64,000 nt of DNA from Allomuricauda sp. TY007 (GTDB lineage: Bacteria; Bacteroidota; Bacteroidia; Flavobacteriales; Flavobacteriaceae). Below the pieces are notes generated by a model, which was not told the origin of the DNA, did no database searches, and saw only the letters and a program-made list of their open reading frames with translations. The stretch spans positions 124,001 to 188,000 of the forward strand of contig NZ_WUEG01000007.1 in NCBI RefSeq assembly GCF_010468565.1, in the 5' to 3' direction. Made by a program: the position numbers and the translations under genes. Of this stretch, positions 31,901 through 40,967 are shown piece after piece (the stretch's first letter is position 1; every line of letters begins with the position of its first letter).

Positions 31901-31977
31901 ATCTTGGTTTCCTGTGCAGAAAGCACAAAAAAGCTTCCCATTAAAATGGGAAAAATAAAGAGGTTTTTTCGATTCAT
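28954..31977 (-). CDS. Large periplasmic tetratricopeptide-repeat protein
   Basis: 1007 residues. Signal peptide MNRKNLFIFPILMGSFFVLSAQ. Almost all of the mature chain is TPR units, visible as recurring Y-x-L-G-x-x-Y and A-x-Y-F-x-x-V patterns (e.g. AKYYLGYIAYEQDDYSSA, YYLLGYSHYKLGDYQQA, DYNLGYSYFKLKDYNNA), at least fifteen by eye, similar to YbgF/BamD-type scaffolds. The C-terminus is acidic and charged. It is probably a periplasmic adaptor; the barrel gene 12 bases downstream is the obvious partner. Confidence 0.88.
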   Translation of the reverse strand: MNRKNLFIFPILMGSFFVLSAQETKIYTHENKAYQDALALYNNEQYQAAQNIFESVKANTKDGETEANSAYYAANAAIRLNQRGADKMMEDFVERYPTSTKRNSAFLDVADYYFETGKYPYALKWYKKVDENSMPYSERDRFNFNNGYALYASKRPKEAERYLNKVTTSQKYGSQAKYYLGYIAYEQDDYSSASARFDQIQDPELLDEKLSYYQADLNFKLGKFEEAIAMAKKQLPKSNRQEVSELNKIIGESYFNLEQYAEAIPYLEEYKGKRGKWNNTDYYLLGYSHYKLGDYQQAIQQFNKIVGGSNAVSQNAYYHLAECYLKLDKKSEALNAFRNASQMEFSPEIQKDAQLNYARLSYEIGNAYEPVPQVLTTYLEKYPKDEHQMEIQELLVDSYITSRNFEGAMQLLEENKNYASKETYQKVAYYRGIELFIDGDYEEAWERLDKSLKSAENSSFEARALYWKAESAYRLNRFEEALVDFVKFQNSPVAKSLPEYDQLDYNLGYSYFKLKDYNNAISYFKNVVNSNAIDDQRKNDGYLRLGDSYFVTSKYQLAKKAYDASSKMNGPERDYAAFQKTLCDGFLGNNSAKIDGLNEFLTMYPSSSLRDDALFELGNSYINNNQESLGLQTYDRIVDEYSGSRFAPRGLLRSGLVYYNSSRNDQALDKLKEVVQKYPNTQEAKQAVATTKLVYVDEGRVSEYAAWARNLDFVEVTDRELDNASFESAERKQIEGKATAAIRGYEDYLNQFPNGLHAQNANFALAQLYFANGEKDKALPKYKAVADGGNGEYTEQALTRVCEIYVEKQDYNSAIPYLKRLEGTADISENKTFAQSNLMKGFYGQKEYSQTIAYAEKVLSAPKIDDRIKSDAQIMIARSAIATENESLAKTAYQDVKKIASGELAAEAWYYDAYFKNKEQAYEASNESVQKLAKDYAAYKEWAGKGLVIMAKNFHNLGDAFQATYILESVISNFSEFEEIVAEAKGELATIKAKEAESNSSVDPNEN

Positions 31978-32288
31978 AGTGTTCTACGCTGTTCTCGATT
32001 GACTTTACTCATAACGTCAAAATTAAAGCCAAAGTATATTTAAAATGTCATTTGCCGAAATTTACGGATATCTGCTTGTACAACATTCATTTATTGTTAC
32101 TTTTACCACCAAGTTGCCAGACAACCTCACTGGCCAAACGTTTCAAAACACTTTTCAAAGGGTTATTCCTTTCGTTTTTTGGAACAACAAATTCAAACCT
32201 CAACATTTAAAATAAAGCATTAACCCCTTCAGCTTTGAAAAAAGGGCAATCCTAAGGTTGTCCCAAATGTTCAATGTAAATTTTTATT
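31978..32288. other. Divergent intergenic region TPR gene / lemA
   Basis: About 310 bases. AT-rich before lemA, with no clear terminator or repeat and no coding signal. It must contain promoters for both directions; I could not pick a convincing TAnnTTTG box. Confidence 0.4.
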
Positions 32289-32834
32289 ATGACCTACTTA
32301 GTTATTATTGTGCTGGTCTTTTTGTTGCTCTTCATATTTATATACAACAATCTGGTCAGCAAAAAGAACAAGACCGAAGAAGCCTACAGCAGCATTGACG
32401 TAATGCTGAAGAAAAGAACAGACCTGGTTCCACAGCTTGTAACTACCGTAAAAGGCTACATGAAACACGAGAAACAAATCCTGACGGACATTACGAAGTT
32501 AAGACAGCAAATCGTTGATCAAAAGGTGGACGATCGTGAGAGAATACAGCTCGAAGACCAGTTGGGCGACAAATTGGGCAAACTCCAAGTAACCGTTGAG
32601 GCCTACCCAGACCTCAAGGCCAGTGAAAACTTTCTTGTGTTGCAAAGCAGTTTGAATGAAGTGGAAGAGCAACTTTCTGCCTCAAGACGATCCTACAATG
32701 CAGCGATATATGCTTTCAATACTGCTTTGGACATGTTCCCATCCAATATAGTTGCCAAATTGATGGGGTACACCCCGAAAACAATGTTCATTATTGATCC
32801 TTCGGATGCCGAAGTCCCTAAAATTTCAATCTAA
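32289..32834 (+). CDS. lemA: LemA family protein
   Basis: 181 residues. One N-terminal membrane helix (residues ~3-20, VIIVLVFLLLFIFIY) then a helical cytoplasmic or periplasmic bundle with the LemA signature YSSIDVMLKKRTDLVPQLVTTVKGY and the ending F-PSNIVAKLMGY. LemA proteins are membrane-anchored four-helix bundles of unclear role, often next to TPM-domain or DUF3137 genes. Here two DUF3137 genes follow, 15 bases apart for the first, so they should be one transcription unit. Confidence 0.93.
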   Translation: MTYLVIIVLVFLLLFIFIYNNLVSKKNKTEEAYSSIDVMLKKRTDLVPQLVTTVKGYMKHEKQILTDITKLRQQIVDQKVDDRERIQLEDQLGDKLGKLQVTVEAYPDLKASENFLVLQSSLNEVEEQLSASRRSYNAAIYAFNTALDMFPSNIVAKLMGYTPKTMFIIDPSDAEVPKISI

Positions 32835-32849
32835 AACCAGATTTATATG

Positions 32850-33977
32850 ATGGACTTTAGCAGCATTAAAAAACAACTGCTCCCCTTGCTGGAAAAGGCT
32901 GAACCACTTAGAAGAAAGTATCGCAAATATAAAGCAGCAACCTCTCTTGCCATGCTTTTGTTTTTAGGCAGTATAATAGTTCTTCCCATTTTTATGTACT
33001 TCTTCAATTACCAATTTACCGAATGGGCCAGAGGGTTGAACGAAAAAGAAATTTGGCTCACATCCCTGCAAATGCCAATGTTTTTTTTGATTGGTGTTTT
33101 CTATGTTATCTATGCCATGGCCAACTCCCAAAAAAGAAAATACATGGCTATTGAGAAAGAAATCCTGGAAACCCTTTTGGAAAAAATTGTGCCCACATTC
33201 CATTTTGATGCAAACAAACAGATTGATGCCCGGGAAATCGCAAACAGTGAACTGCTGGCACAGCACAATCCATTTGTAAAGGACCAAAGTCTAAACCAAG
33301 TCTACAATATGAACCAAGGAGTGCTCTCTGGAAAAGTGGGCAGTACTTCCATTTCCATGGGGAATGTTAAGACAGTTGGGCTACAAGTTAGCCCCTACCT
33401 TATGTACATTCCCTTCTATGCACACATATACATGACGTACACCTACCTAAAACCTTGGTTAACAAAAGAGAAAAGTATCGACGAAATGGGAAGCGGCTTT
33501 ACTGGAATGTTCGCCACTATGGATTTCAATAAAAAATTCAATGGTACCACCGTTGTTCTCCCTGATCAATATGAAAAGAGGATTGGATACATGGCCAAGA
33601 CCCTACAATCCATGAACTTGGGACGAGACCAATTGGTGAACATGGAAGATACCGAGTTCGAAAATGAATTTGTGGTGTACAGTACCGACCAGACGGAAGC
33701 CCGTTACATTCTGTCGCCCTCATTGATGCGGCGAATCACAGCTTTCAAGAAAAAGGTGGGAAGCCAAGTGTTTATGTCCTTCAAGAACGATAAACTTTAC
33801 ATGGCAGTACAATTGCCCTATGGTTTTCTGAGCTTACGGCAAAACCAAAATTTGGTCACCTCCAATGTACTTGAACTTTTCTATGAAGATATTACAACGG
33901 CCATCGGCATTGTGGAAGATCTTAACTTGAATACTAAGATTTGGAAAAATGATGCATCTCTTTTTCCAAAAAAATAA
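32850..33977 (+). CDS. DUF3137 membrane protein, copy 1
   Basis: 375 residues. The start at 32850 (MDFSSIKKQ) is preferred to the adjacent ATG at 32847 because copy 2 begins with the same sequence. Two membrane helices near residues 31-50 and 70-92 (ATSLAMLLFLGSIIVLPIFM, MPMFFLIGVFYVIYAM) precede a ~270-residue soluble DUF3137 domain containing FDANKQIDAREIANSELL, GKVGSTSISMGNVK, FTGMFATMDFNKKFNG and YSTDQTEARYILSPSLM. Function unknown; association with LemA is the main clue. Nearly identical at both ends to copy 2. Confidence 0.88.
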   Translation: MDFSSIKKQLLPLLEKAEPLRRKYRKYKAATSLAMLLFLGSIIVLPIFMYFFNYQFTEWARGLNEKEIWLTSLQMPMFFLIGVFYVIYAMANSQKRKYMAIEKEILETLLEKIVPTFHFDANKQIDAREIANSELLAQHNPFVKDQSLNQVYNMNQGVLSGKVGSTSISMGNVKTVGLQVSPYLMYIPFYAHIYMTYTYLKPWLTKEKSIDEMGSGFTGMFATMDFNKKFNGTTVVLPDQYEKRIGYMAKTLQSMNLGRDQLVNMEDTEFENEFVVYSTDQTEARYILSPSLMRRITAFKKKVGSQVFMSFKNDKLYMAVQLPYGFLSLRQNQNLVTSNVLELFYEDITTAIGIVEDLNLNTKIWKNDASLFPKK

Positions 33978-34052
33978 GCTTTAACCATTTGCATTTGATG
34001 CTACATTGGAGATTCTCTTCACAACAAACCAATCTAAAACTAGCTTGGCACC

Positions 34053-35156
34053 ATGGACTTCAGCAGCATTAAAAAACAACTGCTCCCCTTGCTGGAAAAG
34101 GCCGAACCGCTTAGAAAAAAATATTATTGGTATAAAGTAATAGGTTCCATCTCTGTGCCCCTTATATTCTTGGGAACAATAACCTATCCTCTTTTTTGGG
34201 GTCCGTTTAATGATAAACTGGCCGAATGGGCTTCAACCATGCCAAAAAATGTGCCATGGTATGAGTTCATTCAAACATTAATAACTTTTATTTGTGGCAC
34301 TTGTTATTTCATTTTTGCAAAATCCTACCTCCTAAGAAAAAAATATCTGACCGTGGAAAAGCAAATCCTGCGGACACTTCTGAAAAAAATTGCCCCTACG
34401 TTTCGATTTAACCCAAAAAAACAAATCAATATCCATGAAATCGCAAACAGCGAATTGCTGGCAAAACACAATCCTTTTGTAAAGGTAAAATCAAAGAAGC
34501 AAACCTACAATATGAACCGGGGAGTGCTCACCGGAAAAGTGGGTAGTATTTCTATTTCCATGGGAAATGTGAAGATTATTGGGACACAAATCAATCCTTA
34601 CCTTATGTACATTCCTCTCTTTTTACAACTTTATATGGCGTATACCCATTTAAGGCCTTGGTTCAAAAAAAAGAGCAGTATCGAGGAAATGGGAAGTAGT
34701 TTTACAGGAATGTTCGCCATTATGGATTTCAACAAAAAATTCAATGGCAGCACCATTGTACTGCCCGATCAATATGAAAAAAGGATTGGGTATATGGCCA
34801 AGACACTACAGTCCATGAACCTCAACCGGAACCAGTTGGTGAATATGGAAGATACCGAGTTCGAAAATGAATTTGTGGTTTATAGCACCGACCAAACGGA
34901 AGCCCGTTACATCCTATCGCCCTCATTGATGCGACGAATCGCAGCTTTCAAGAAAAAAGTGGGAGGCTCAGTGCTCATGTCCTTCAAGAACAATAAACTC
35001 TATATGGCGGTACAAATTCCCCATGGTTTTCTGAGTTTACGGCTAAATCAAAATTTGGTCACCTCCAATGTACTCGAACTTTTTTATGAAGATTTTGTAA
35101 TGGCCATCGACATTGTGGATGACCTCAACCTAAATACTAAAATTTGGAAAAAATGA
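34053..35156 (+). CDS. DUF3137 membrane protein, copy 2
   Basis: 367 residues, a tandem duplicate of the preceding gene. The first ~25 codons and the last third are almost identical at DNA level, whereas the membrane region (residues 25-95) and 130-150 have diverged. The ending is NTKIWKK, eight residues shorter than copy 1, because a one-base change turns AATGATGCA-type sequence into an early TGA; DNA similarity to the copy 1 tail continues past the stop (see 35165-35192). Probably cotranscribed with copy 1 across a 75-base gap. Confidence 0.87.
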   Translation: MDFSSIKKQLLPLLEKAEPLRKKYYWYKVIGSISVPLIFLGTITYPLFWGPFNDKLAEWASTMPKNVPWYEFIQTLITFICGTCYFIFAKSYLLRKKYLTVEKQILRTLLKKIAPTFRFNPKKQINIHEIANSELLAKHNPFVKVKSKKQTYNMNRGVLTGKVGSISISMGNVKIIGTQINPYLMYIPLFLQLYMAYTHLRPWFKKKSSIEEMGSSFTGMFAIMDFNKKFNGSTIVLPDQYEKRIGYMAKTLQSMNLNRNQLVNMEDTEFENEFVVYSTDQTEARYILSPSLMRRIAAFKKKVGGSVLMSFKNNKLYMAVQIPHGFLSLRLNQNLVTSNVLELFYEDFVMAIDIVDDLNLNTKIWKK

Positions 35157-35195
35157 TACACCCCTTTTTCCAAAAAATAAGCTTTAACCATTAAT

Positions 35196-35229
35196 TTTGA
35201 TGCTGATCACTTAATTTCAAATACTTTTG
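35196..35229 (+). promoter_or_regulatory. Candidate promoter of ftsE-like gene
   Basis: TACTTTTG (35222-35229) fits TAnnTTTG and TTTG (35196-35199) lies 22 bases upstream; the ATG follows 21 bases later. Confidence 0.6.
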
Positions 35230-35250
35230 TGTAGCTTTTGAATTGAAATT

Positions 35251-35934
35251 ATGCCCGAAACCATTGTTAAATTACAAAACGTAGCCGTATTCCAAAACGA
35301 GAACTTGGTTCTCAACAATATTGACCTTGAGGTAAAAAAAGGGGAATTTGTTTATGTAATAGGAAAAACCGGTAGCGGGAAAAGTAGTTTTATGAAAACG
35401 CTTTATGCCGACCTTCCCCTAAAACAAGGCACCGGGCAAGTAGTGGATTTTGACCTGAAAACACTCAAAGAAAAAGATATTCCCTTTTTACGCAGAAAAC
35501 TGGGTATTGTTTTTCAGGACTTCAAGTTACTGCCAGACCGAAACGTGAACAACAATCTACAATTTGTTTTAAAAGCAACGGGATGGACCGATTCTAAAAA
35601 AATGGACGAAAAAATAGAGGAGGTACTGAACAAGGTAGGCATGAAAACCAAAGGTTTTAAGTTTCCGCACGAACTTTCTGGCGGCGAACAACAACGCATT
35701 GCCATTGCCCGTGCTCTATTGAACGACCCAGAACTTATTTTGGCAGATGAGCCCACGGGTAATTTGGACCCACAGACCAGTGTAGAGGTCATGAAAGTAT
35801 TACAGGATATCAATCAGAACGGAAGAACCATCATTATGGCTACGCATGATTACGCCTTGATTTTGAAATATCCGCACAAAACCCTGAAATGTGATGGCAG
35901 TAAAGTTTTTGAAGTCATTCAAAAAGCGATATAA
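35251..35934 (+). CDS. ftsE: FtsE-type ABC ATPase
   Basis: 227 residues. Complete nucleotide-binding domain: Walker A GKTGSGKS (38-45), Q-loop [17 protein letters not shown], signature [16 protein letters not shown], Walker [14 protein letters not shown] and the switch His in ATHDYAL. The [10 protein letters not shown] stretch is typical of FtsE, the ATPase that with FtsX regulates peptidoglycan hydrolases at division. No ftsX is adjacent; in Bacteroidota the two are often apart. It could instead be a LolD-like transporter ATPase, but FtsE fits better. Confidence 0.85.
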   Translation: MPETIVKLQNVAVFQNENLVLNNIDLEVKKGEFVYVIGKTGSGKSSFMKTLYADLPLKQGTGQVVDFDLKTLKEKDIPFLRRKLGIVFQDFKLLPDRNVNNNLQFVLKATGWTDSKKMDEKIEEVLNKVGMKTKGFKFPHELSGGEQQRIAIARALLNDPELILADEPTGNLDPQTSVEVMKVLQDINQNGRTIIMATHDYALILKYPHKTLKCDGSKVFEVIQKAI

Positions 35935-36029
35935 TCATCAAAAAACACATATAGCTCATTGATTTTCAATGCAATTACCTGATCACCAAAAGTTTTTGTT
36001 ACTTTGTTCAAACTAATATTGCTTCCTAT

Positions 36030-36788
36030 ATGGAAATTCTTGGTATAGATATAGGCGGATCGGGCATAAAAGGTGCCTTGGTAAACGCCGAAACCGGTGA
36101 AATGTTGACCGAACGTTTTCGAATTCCAACCCCAAAATCAAAAAAACCAAAAGACATGGCCAAAGTGGTGGCCGAAATTGTGGAACACTTTAATTATAAA
36201 GGCCCTGTGGGCTGTGGCTTTCCATCCATCGTCAAAAACGGGATATGTAAATCTCCGGGAAACTTAGACCCAAGTTGGGTTGGCGTAAATATTGATGAAC
36301 TTTTTACCGAATACACTGGCAATGAATTTACTGTTTTGAATGATGCCGATGCTGCTGGATATGCCTCTATGAACTATGGGGTAGGCAAAGGAAAAGATGG
36401 ATTGGTGGTTATGATCACTATCGGAACAGGACTGGGTAGCGGCGCTTTTTACAACGGCATACTTATCCCCAATTTTGAATTGGGCCAGATTCCTTACAAG
36501 AAATTTAAGAAGATTGAAAAATGGGCAGCTGCGTCTGCCAAAGAAAAAGAAGATCTCAGTTTTAAAAAATGGGGCAAACGCTTCAATAAGTTTTTAAAAT
36601 TGGTAGAACTTATTGTTTGTCCAGACCTTATAATCGTTGGGGGCGGAACCTCCAAAAAATGGGAGGAATTCAGTCATCACATCAAAATTGAGACTAATGT
36701 GGTAAAGGCCGAACTTATGAACCACGCCGGAATTATTGGAGCTGCCGTATCTTGTTTACGTGAGCAACACCACGGGCATTTGCACTAA
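36030..36788 (+). CDS. ppgK: ROK-family polyphosphate glucokinase-like kinase
   Basis: 252 residues. The N-terminus ([20 protein letters not shown]) and [11 protein letters not shown] are the phosphate-binding and substrate motifs of the ROK family, and the short length plus the [15 protein letters not shown] and [10 protein letters not shown] sequences match strictly the polyphosphate glucokinase branch, which phosphorylates glucose with polyphosphate or ATP. Catalytic Asp is in NDADAAG. The substrate and donor are inferred from family resemblance only. It is separated from ftsE by 95 bases. Confidence 0.83.
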   Translation: MEILGIDIGGSGIKGALVNAETGEMLTERFRIPTPKSKKPKDMAKVVAEIVEHFNYKGPVGCGFPSIVKNGICKSPGNLDPSWVGVNIDELFTEYTGNEFTVLNDADAAGYASMNYGVGKGKDGLVVMITIGTGLGSGAFYNGILIPNFELGQIPYKKFKKIEKWAAASAKEKEDLSFKKWGKRFNKFLKLVELIVCPDLIIVGGGTSKKWEEFSHHIKIETNVVKAELMNHAGIIGAAVSCLREQHHGHLH

Positions 36789-37006
36789 TTTTTAGGGTTC
36801 AGGATTTTAGGAGTCAAGGTTTCCACTGTTATTTGATGCTGAGCTAATGGTTTGACATGAATTACACGAATTTCTCCAATAATCTATTTTGTCAGGAAGA
36901 TTCAATTGTTATTCTTAGATTTCTCGCTCCTGATGATTGAAATTGTAAAGGTTAACTAAAAATTATTCTTAATAAACAAGGTGAATGAATGACCTATTAC
37001 AAATTA
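36789..37006. other. Intergenic gap, first part
   Basis: AT-rich sequence after ppgK with no visible gene. Together with the repeat cluster and the terminator it makes a 431-base gap between convergent genes. Confidence 0.4.
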
Positions 37007-37120
37007 GATTTCTCACGTTCGTTCGAAATGACGTAGCATTTGTCATTTCGAAATGAGAAACGCAGTGACAATTGAGAAATCTATTTGTGTTTGGGATTTC
37101 TCATATTCATTCGAAATGAC
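37007..37120. repeat. Cluster of three dispersed palindromic repeat units
   Basis: Three copies of GATTTCTC...TTCGAAATGAC in alternating orientation: 37007-37032 (+), 37042-37081 (-) and 37095-37120 (+), differing at a few positions. Each unit can form a hairpin with its inverted neighbour. The TCATTTCGA core recurs near 54700. Confidence 0.8.
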
Positions 37121-37152
37121 ACAAACCACCAAAAAGACAACCAAGAACTATC

Positions 37153-37194
37153 AAAAAAAGAAAAGCGAATGAAGTATGCTACTCCATCCGCTTT
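37153..37194 (-). terminator. Terminator of typA
   Basis: 37162-37176 and 37180-37194 pair around TGC, perfectly on the minus-strand RNA if G-U pairs are allowed, followed (37161 down to 37153) by TTCTTTTTTT. Confidence 0.8.
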
Positions 37195-37219
37195 ATGCAA
37201 ATGTCAAATTGAATTATAT

Positions 37220-39019
37220 CTAAACTACCTTGTTTCTTTTTCTATCCACTTCTTTTAGGTAGATTTTTCTAATCCTCAAGTGGTTTGGCGTTACCTCAAC
37301 GTATTCATCCTTTTGGATGTATTCCAAAGCTTCTTCCAAGGAAAACTTGATAGCTGGCACAATCTTGGCCTTATCATCAGCCCCGGAAGAACGGACATTG
37401 GATAGTTTTTTGGTCTTTGTAACGTTCACTGTCATATCATCCTGACGGGAGTTCTCTCCAATTACCTGGCCTTCATAAATATCTTCTCCCGGGTCCACAA
37501 AGAATTTACCCCTATCCTGAAGTTTGTCAATAGAATAAGGAATCGCAGTTCCGTTTTCCATAGACACCAAAGAACCATTCAATCGCTGTGGAATATCACC
37601 TTTTAAGGGTTGATACTCCAAAAATCGGTGCGCCATAATGGCCTCACCTGCCGTAGCTGTCAACAATTGGTTCCTAAGACCGATGATTCCTCTGGAAGGG
37701 ATGATGAATTCACAAACCATTCGGGAACCTCTGGCTTCCATACTGGTCATTTCACCTTTTCTGATGGATACCATCTCAACAGCTTTTCCCGATACTTCTT
37801 CCGGCAAATCAATGGTCAAGTTTTCCACAGGCTCACATTTTACACCATCAATCTCCTTAATAATTACTTGTGGCTGTCCAATCTGAAGCTCGTAACCTTC
37901 CCTACGCATGGTCTCGATCAATACGGAAAGGTGCAATACCCCACGTCCGTATACCAAGAATTTATCGGCACTATCGGTTTCTTGAACGCGAAGTGCCAAG
38001 TTTTTCTCCAACTCCTTTTCCAAACGCTCCTTGATGTGACGGGAAGTAACAAACTTTCCATCCTTACCAAAAAACGGACTATCGTTAATGGTGAAAAGCA
38101 TACTCATGGTAGGCTCATCAATAGCAATGGTCTTCAATTTCTCGGGGTTTTCAATATCGGCAACGGTATCACCGATTTCAAATCCTTCCATACCAACAAT
38201 CGCACAAATATCTCCTGCAGCTACTTCCTCAACTTTTAAGCGACCAAGACCTTCGAACGTATAAAGTTCTTTGATTCTGGTCTTCACAATGGAACCGTCT
38301 CTTTTTACCAAAGAAACCTGTTGTCCTTCACGAAGTTTACCTCTTTGCAATCTACCAATGGCAATTCTTCCGGTAAAAGAAGAAAAGTCCAGCGAAGTAA
38401 TCAACATTTGGGTTGAGCCTTCTTGTGGTTTAAATTCCGGAACATGCTCAATGACCATGTCCAATAGTGGCTCAATATTCTCGGTTGGAGTTTTCCAATC
38501 CTCGCCCATCCAGTTGTTTTTTGCAGAGCCATAAACGGTCGGGAAATCGAGTTGCCATTCTTCCGCACCCAATTCAAACATCAAATCGAACACTTTTTCG
38601 TGTACTTCCTCTGGGGTACAGTTTTCTTTATCAACTTTGTTGATAACCACGCAGGGCTTCAGACCAAGGTCGATTGCCTTTTGAAGCACAAAACGGGTCT
38701 GTGGCATTGGGCCTTCGAAGGCATCCACCAGTAATAAGACCCCATCGGCCATATTCAAAACACGCTCTACCTCACCACCGAAATCGGCGTGCCCAGGGGT
38801 ATCTATAATATTAATTTTTGTGTCTTTGTAAACAACGGAAACGTTTTTTGAAACGATGGTAATTCCGCGTTCCCGTTCCAGGTCGTTGTTGTCCAATATC
38901 AGGTCGCCTTTGTTCTCGTTATCACGGAACAACTGGCAATGGTACATAATTTTATCGACCAAGGTAGTCTTACCGTGGTCTACGTGCGCAATGATTGCAA
39001 TGTTTTTGATTTTGGACAT
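37220..39019 (-). CDS. typA: GTPase TypA/BipA
   Basis: 599 residues, the full family length. G1 is [10 protein letters not shown] (11-20), G3 [13 protein letters not shown]4 NKVDKE; then EF-Tu-like domain II, EF-G-like III and V, and the TypA-specific C-terminal domain ([26 protein letters not shown]). It is a ribosome-binding translational GTPase involved in assembly and stress growth. Its terminator is immediately downstream. Confidence 0.97.
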   Translation of the reverse strand: MSKIKNIAIIAHVDHGKTTLVDKIMYHCQLFRDNENKGDLILDNNDLERERGITIVSKNVSVVYKDTKINIIDTPGHADFGGEVERVLNMADGVLLLVDAFEGPMPQTRFVLQKAIDLGLKPCVVINKVDKENCTPEEVHEKVFDLMFELGAEEWQLDFPTVYGSAKNNWMGEDWKTPTENIEPLLDMVIEHVPEFKPQEGSTQMLITSLDFSSFTGRIAIGRLQRGKLREGQQVSLVKRDGSIVKTRIKELYTFEGLGRLKVEEVAAGDICAIVGMEGFEIGDTVADIENPEKLKTIAIDEPTMSMLFTINDSPFFGKDGKFVTSRHIKERLEKELEKNLALRVQETDSADKFLVYGRGVLHLSVLIETMRREGYELQIGQPQVIIKEIDGVKCEPVENLTIDLPEEVSGKAVEMVSIRKGEMTSMEARGSRMVCEFIIPSRGIIGLRNQLLTATAGEAIMAHRFLEYQPLKGDIPQRLNGSLVSMENGTAIPYSIDKLQDRGKFFVDPGEDIYEGQVIGENSRQDDMTVNVTKTKKLSNVRSSGADDKAKIVPAIKFSLEEALEYIQKDEYVEVTPNHLRIRKIYLKEVDRKRNKVV

Positions 39020-39118
39020 AACCTAAATTTTAAGCCCGCAAAGATACTGCTATTTTTTGTTGTGCAACACACCTAAATGTTATTTTTATCTTATTGATTT
39101 AGTGCGAGTTCCAAAATT

Positions 39119-39658
39119 CTACCCCTTACTCACAACCCAACCGAGCTTTAAGGCAAGAAAAATACCGAAGTTGCTTTCAAATTCATCAAAGAAATAACCG
39201 GGGCCAACCTCGAATCGAAATTGTAATCCTTTCTGACCTGTACGCTGAAGACCGTACACAGCACCAACTCCCCCAAAATAATCGGAAACATGGTCCAAAT
39301 CCCCGATTATCGCCTTACCTCCCTGAATGGCGATGGTGGGCGCAATATAGTTTCCGGTATTGCCAGAGACATTTTTTCCTCTTTCAAGCCGTCTTTCAAA
39401 ATTATAGTAATGTCGGTATTGGAGCCTTCCAATGGGATAAATACCGAATCCGTTATCCGTAAAACTAGACTCTACATAGGCAAAACCCATAGTAGCCTCT
39501 GCTGCAATAGTTGAGTTTTGAGAAATTCCTTGCTCATAGATGATGCCTGGCAGCAACACATTCAGGGTAAGTTGATGGTTTTCAACATTCTTTGCGGATT
39601 GAGCAATTCCAATAGCTCCAATGGATAAACATAAAAGTAAAGAGGAAATAGTTTTCAT
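39119..39658 (-). CDS. Paralogous small envelope protein, copy 3 of 3
   Basis: 179 residues. Signal peptide MKTISSLLLCLSIGAIGIAQ. Followed by a compact barrel-like domain with the shared motifs LTLNVLLPGIIYEQGI, YRHYYNFERRLERGKNVSGNTGNYIAP and GAVYGLQRTGQKGLQFRFEVGPGYFF. The same three motifs occur in the next two genes, so all are paralogues, probably small outer-membrane proteins. The family is not one I can name. Gaps of 54 and 65 bases suggest one operon. Confidence 0.8.
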   Translation of the reverse strand: MKTISSLLLCLSIGAIGIAQSAKNVENHQLTLNVLLPGIIYEQGISQNSTIAAEATMGFAYVESSFTDNGFGIYPIGRLQYRHYYNFERRLERGKNVSGNTGNYIAPTIAIQGGKAIIGDLDHVSDYFGGVGAVYGLQRTGQKGLQFRFEVGPGYFFDEFESNFGIFLALKLGWVVSKG

Positions 39659-39712
39659 AAATGGTTAGTTTTAATTTCCTCATCAACAATCAAATATTGT
39701 ACCAGATAGAGG

Positions 39713-40270
39713 TTATAAACCAACACACCAACGCTTTTCGCTTATAATCCAACCTATACTCAAGTTTACCACAGGCTGAATGGTGCCTTTGAACGGCCCC
39801 ACATAATACCCTGCCCCTGCATCTATAGAGAAACTAAAACCTGAATCATAACTGCGTTGAATACCATACACCAAACCACCGTAGCCGTGAACACCATCTA
39901 CCAATCGTCCCTCGACCACTCGACTGCCTGGAGAAAAAATGGCCGCAGTTGGCGCAATATAATTGCCCGAATTTCCGTAAATAGATCTTCTGCGCCTTTC
40001 TCTACTATTTAAGTTGTGGTAATATCTGTTCTGAATGGTTATGGCGGGGAAAAAATCGAAATCTTCCAAAGGTTGGGAACTCGCTGGCTCCAAAGCCGCT
40101 TGGTACGCCACCCGAATATCCAAAGTACTGTTTACGCCCAAAGCCATTTCGTACTCGACACCAGGATTGATGGCATTGAGCTTAAACTGACGGATTTCGC
40201 AGTTTGTACCGTATTGGGCATGTACAAAACATCCTGCGGACAGAAATGCCAAAAGTAGTAAGCGACGCAT
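39713..40270 (-). CDS. Paralogous small envelope protein, copy 2 of 3
   Basis: 185 residues. Signal peptide MRRLLLLAFLSAGCFVHAQ. Contains FKLNAINPGVEYEMALG, RYYHNLNSRERRRRSIYGNSGNYIAP and GLVYGIQRSYDSGFSFSIDAGAGYYV, the same three motifs as its neighbours. Two cysteines (one in the signal, one at CEIR) differ from copies 1 and 3. Confidence 0.8.
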   Translation of the reverse strand: MRRLLLLAFLSAGCFVHAQYGTNCEIRQFKLNAINPGVEYEMALGVNSTLDIRVAYQAALEPASSQPLEDFDFFPAITIQNRYYHNLNSRERRRRSIYGNSGNYIAPTAAIFSPGSRVVEGRLVDGVHGYGGLVYGIQRSYDSGFSFSIDAGAGYYVGPFKGTIQPVVNLSIGWIISEKRWCVGL

Positions 40271-40335
40271 TGTAGGTTAATTTGGTAATAATATAACCCA
40301 AACTTTATCAAAATAGTATGTTGTGATGCCTTTAT

Positions 40336-40917
40336 TTAATCAAGGTACGGGTCCCTTTTTTTGCGTTTTGTGGCCACCCATCCAAAAGTAAGGTTTATCA
40401 AAGGTCCATAACCATCGGGTACACCATCCCCTTTATAATATCCAGCACCTATTTCCAAGTTAAAATTGAATCCTTTTTCGTAGGTACGTTGAATCCCGTA
40501 GACCATTCCGTAAAATCCAAGATTAAAATCGTCTGGACCTTTCACATCCGTAGAAATTCGTAATTGCGAAAAGAAAATGGCCTGTGCGGCGGCAATGTAA
40601 TTTCCCGAATTACCAGAAGTGTTTCTGTCCAGTCTTTCCCTTCTATTAAAATTATGGTAATAGCGGTATCGGTTATTGGATGCCAAACCGAACACGTAGC
40701 CTTCTTCATAAGTTGCAGTGGCCAAACCTAAGTTGGTAGAGATACTTTGGTTTTTAAAAATACCCAGCTCATAAGTAAAACCAGGGCTCAACAAATTCAA
40801 TTTAAATTGATGGCGCTCTAAATGCGCCAAATCAAAAGTACCGCCCCGTTCCTGCCATTGTGCATGGGAAAAAGAAGAAATAAAACACAAGACAATAAAA
40901 ACAAATTTATACTTCAT
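40336..40917 (-). CDS. Paralogous small envelope protein, copy 1 of 3
   Basis: 193 residues. Signal peptide MKYKFVFIVLCFISSFSHAQ. Shares LNLLSPGFTYELGI, YRYYHNFNRRERLDRNTSGNSGNYIA and GMVYGIQRTYEKGFNFNLEIGAGYY with the two genes downstream. Closest to the promoter side of the trio, divergent from kdsA across 73 bases. C-terminal lysine/arginine tail (TKRKKRDPYLD). Confidence 0.8.
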   Translation of the reverse strand: MKYKFVFIVLCFISSFSHAQWQERGGTFDLAHLERHQFKLNLLSPGFTYELGIFKNQSISTNLGLATATYEEGYVFGLASNNRYRYYHNFNRRERLDRNTSGNSGNYIAAAQAIFFSQLRISTDVKGPDDFNLGFYGMVYGIQRTYEKGFNFNLEIGAGYYKGDGVPDGYGPLINLTFGWVATKRKKRDPYLD

Positions 40918-40967
40918 GGTTGATGGTTTAGTTGGATAAATCTAAAAAGGATACCACCGTTTAATAG

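Noticed and set aside
37007-37120. Possible CRISPR-like array
   Set aside because: Three units only, in alternating orientation, with uneven spacers and palindromic structure; no cas genes.
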